From: Brevibacterium sanguinis
Lineage (GTDB): Bacteria > Actinomycetota > Actinomycetes > Actinomycetales > Brevibacteriaceae
DNA length: 64,000 nucleotides
Direction of reading: 5' to 3'
Assembly (NCBI RefSeq): GCF_003315415.1
Contig: NZ_QNSB01000015.1
Span: 1-64,000 of the forward strand
The translations under genes were made by a program, and so were the position numbers. The notes beneath the pieces were generated by a model, which had not been told where the DNA came from, searched no databases, and saw only the letters and a program-made list of their open reading frames with translations. Shown in pieces: positions 63,214-64,000 of the stretch (its first letter is position 1; each line of letters opens with the position of its first letter).

Positions 63214-63435
63214 ATGGCCAAAAAAGAAGGGGTCATTGAGATCGAAGGCACCGTTGTCGAGGCTCTCCCGAACGCATCGTTCCGGGTCGAGCTGAGCAAT
63301 GGCCACAAGGTGCTTGCGCATATCTCAGGGAAGATGCGGCAGCACTACATCCGAATCCTTCCCGAGGACCGGGTCGTGGTGGAGCTGTCTCCGTACGACC
63401 TCTCGCGTGGACGGATCGTTTACCGCTACAAGTAA
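63214..63435 (+). CDS. infA: Translation initiation factor IF-1
   Basis: IF-1 occupies the ribosomal A site during initiation. The 73-residue OB-fold protein begins [19 protein letters not shown] and has [22 protein letters not shown]. rpmJ follows after 62 bases. Confidence 0.98.
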   Translation: MAKKEGVIEIEGTVVEALPNASFRVELSNGHKVLAHISGKMRQHYIRILPEDRVVVELSPYDLSRGRIVYRYK

Positions 63436-63497
63436 GGATCTTCGATCATTCGAGCCGCGCCTCCGCACAGAGGCGCAGGCCGGAAGAAGGAAAAACG

Positions 63498-63611
63498 ATG
63501 AAGGTTAAGCCCAGCGTCAAGAAGATCTGCGAGAACTGCCAGATCACCCGCCGTCACGGCCGGGTGATCGTGATCTGCTCCAACCCGCGCCACAAACAGC
63601 GTCAGGGTTGA
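63498..63611 (+). CDS. rpmJ: 50S ribosomal protein L36 (zinc-binding form)
   Basis: This 37-residue protein reads [19 protein letters not shown] at its start. Cys11, Cys14, Cys27 and His32 form the zinc site, so it is the zinc-containing type. AGAAGGAAAAA precedes the ATG. Confidence 0.97.
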   Translation: MKVKPSVKKICENCQITRRHGRVIVICSNPRHKQRQG

Positions 63612-63818
63612 GCACAGCTTCGAGCAGACAGGAGCACCTGTCAAGGGCTGAACCCCCTTCGGGTGCTGCAGCACCACACCCGCGCAGACCTCGCCCCCTG
63701 TCCCAGCCGTTCGCGGCATGAGACAGGACGATACCTTCGGTCGGGGGCCGAGGACCTCGGGGAATCCGAGGACAGGTCTGCATCAGCACCTCCGTGACAA
63801 CAACAGGAGTTAGTACCT
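63612..63818 (+). other. rpmJ-rpsM intergenic region with small hairpins
   Basis: No gene is seen in these 207 bases. GACAGG/CCTGTC (63627-63642) and CCTCGG/CCGAGG (63755-63771) are perfect 6-bp hairpins that could form a leader for the rpsM operon. Confidence 0.4.
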
Positions 63819-64000
63819 ATGGCACGACTTGCCGGAGTCGACATCCCGCGTGAGAAGCGCGTGGAAGTCGCCTTGACATACATCTATGGTGTGGGCCGCA
63901 CCCGTGCGCGCCAGACCCTGACGGAAACCGGGATCAACCCTGATACTCGGGTGAAGGACTTGAGCGATGCCGAGCTCGTCCAGCTGCGTGACTATATCGA
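63819..64000 (+). CDS. rpsM: 30S ribosomal protein S13 (5' part; continues past the window)
   Basis: Sixty codons are present, beginning [20 protein letters not shown] and continuing [12 protein letters not shown], the S13 N-terminal domain. ACAGGAG precedes ATG 63819. S13 contacts tRNA and the 50S through head bridges. Confidence 0.96.
   Translation, partial: MARLAGVDIPREKRVEVALTYIYGVGRTRARQTLTETGINPDTRVKDLSDAELVQLRDYI

Overview
The window is high-GC DNA from an actinobacterium. Evidence includes many GTG and TTG starts, a tRNA-Trp-secE-nusG block preceded by two MaoC-fold genes and murB, rpoB starting at TTG, a furA-katG pair, and long GC-rich hairpin terminators without T-tracts. The spc operon lacks rpsN. 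A Micrococcales member, possibly Brevibacterium, fits best, but the genus is an inference from gene content and not something a signature in the sequence proves.

Layout. 1-9700: the tail of an unknown gene, a FAD amine oxidase-like enzyme, a NylB-like serine hydrolase, an ATP-grasp protein with a histone-like lysine/alanine tail, a HadA/HadB-like dehydratase pair running into murB, an adenosine deaminase and a membrane metallophosphoesterase. 9775-14017: tRNA-Trp, secE, nusG, rplK-rplA and rplJ-rplL, the last behind an L10-type leader. 14159-17454: an unrecognised three-gene membrane operon. 17468-19364: a metallo-beta-lactamase-fold hydrolase and a double-GNAT protein sharing one divergent promoter. 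19558-26978: rpoB-rpoC. 27113-38215: accessory genes where many actinobacteria place rpsL directly: 6-phosphofructokinase with a DUF1707 protein, a GT2/GT39/two-component operon, an interrupted Gly-rich membrane protein gene, katG and furA. 38679-43027: str operon (rpsL, rpsG, fusA, tuf). 43205-47556: a trehalose-type ABC importer (LpqY-SugABC architecture). 47935-63611: S10 and spc operons through secY, adk and map, then a MalY-type lyase and an MFS transporter, then infA and rpmJ; rpsM runs off the right edge.

How the genes work together. Most of the window is the transcription, translation and secretion core: RNA polymerase beta and beta', NusG, elongation factors G and Tu, IF-1, about 25 ribosomal proteins, SecE and SecY, adenylate kinase and methionine aminopeptidase. 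Genes inside operons are commonly joined by 1-4 base stop/start overlaps. Most accessory blocks are bounded by large hairpins.

Most interesting points: (1) the unknown membrane trio at 14159-17454, whose first and third proteins end in the same C-x5-H-x20-C-x2-C module; (2) a set of genes with a -10 hexamer exactly six bases before the start codon, indicating leaderless mRNAs and fixing several starts; (3) matching 11-bp-phased direct repeats before both transcription units of the glycosyltransferase/two-component locus; (4) an in-frame stop early in the adjacent Gly-rich gene; (5) RG-rich tails on both S3 and S5, two proteins of the ribosomal mRNA entry channel.
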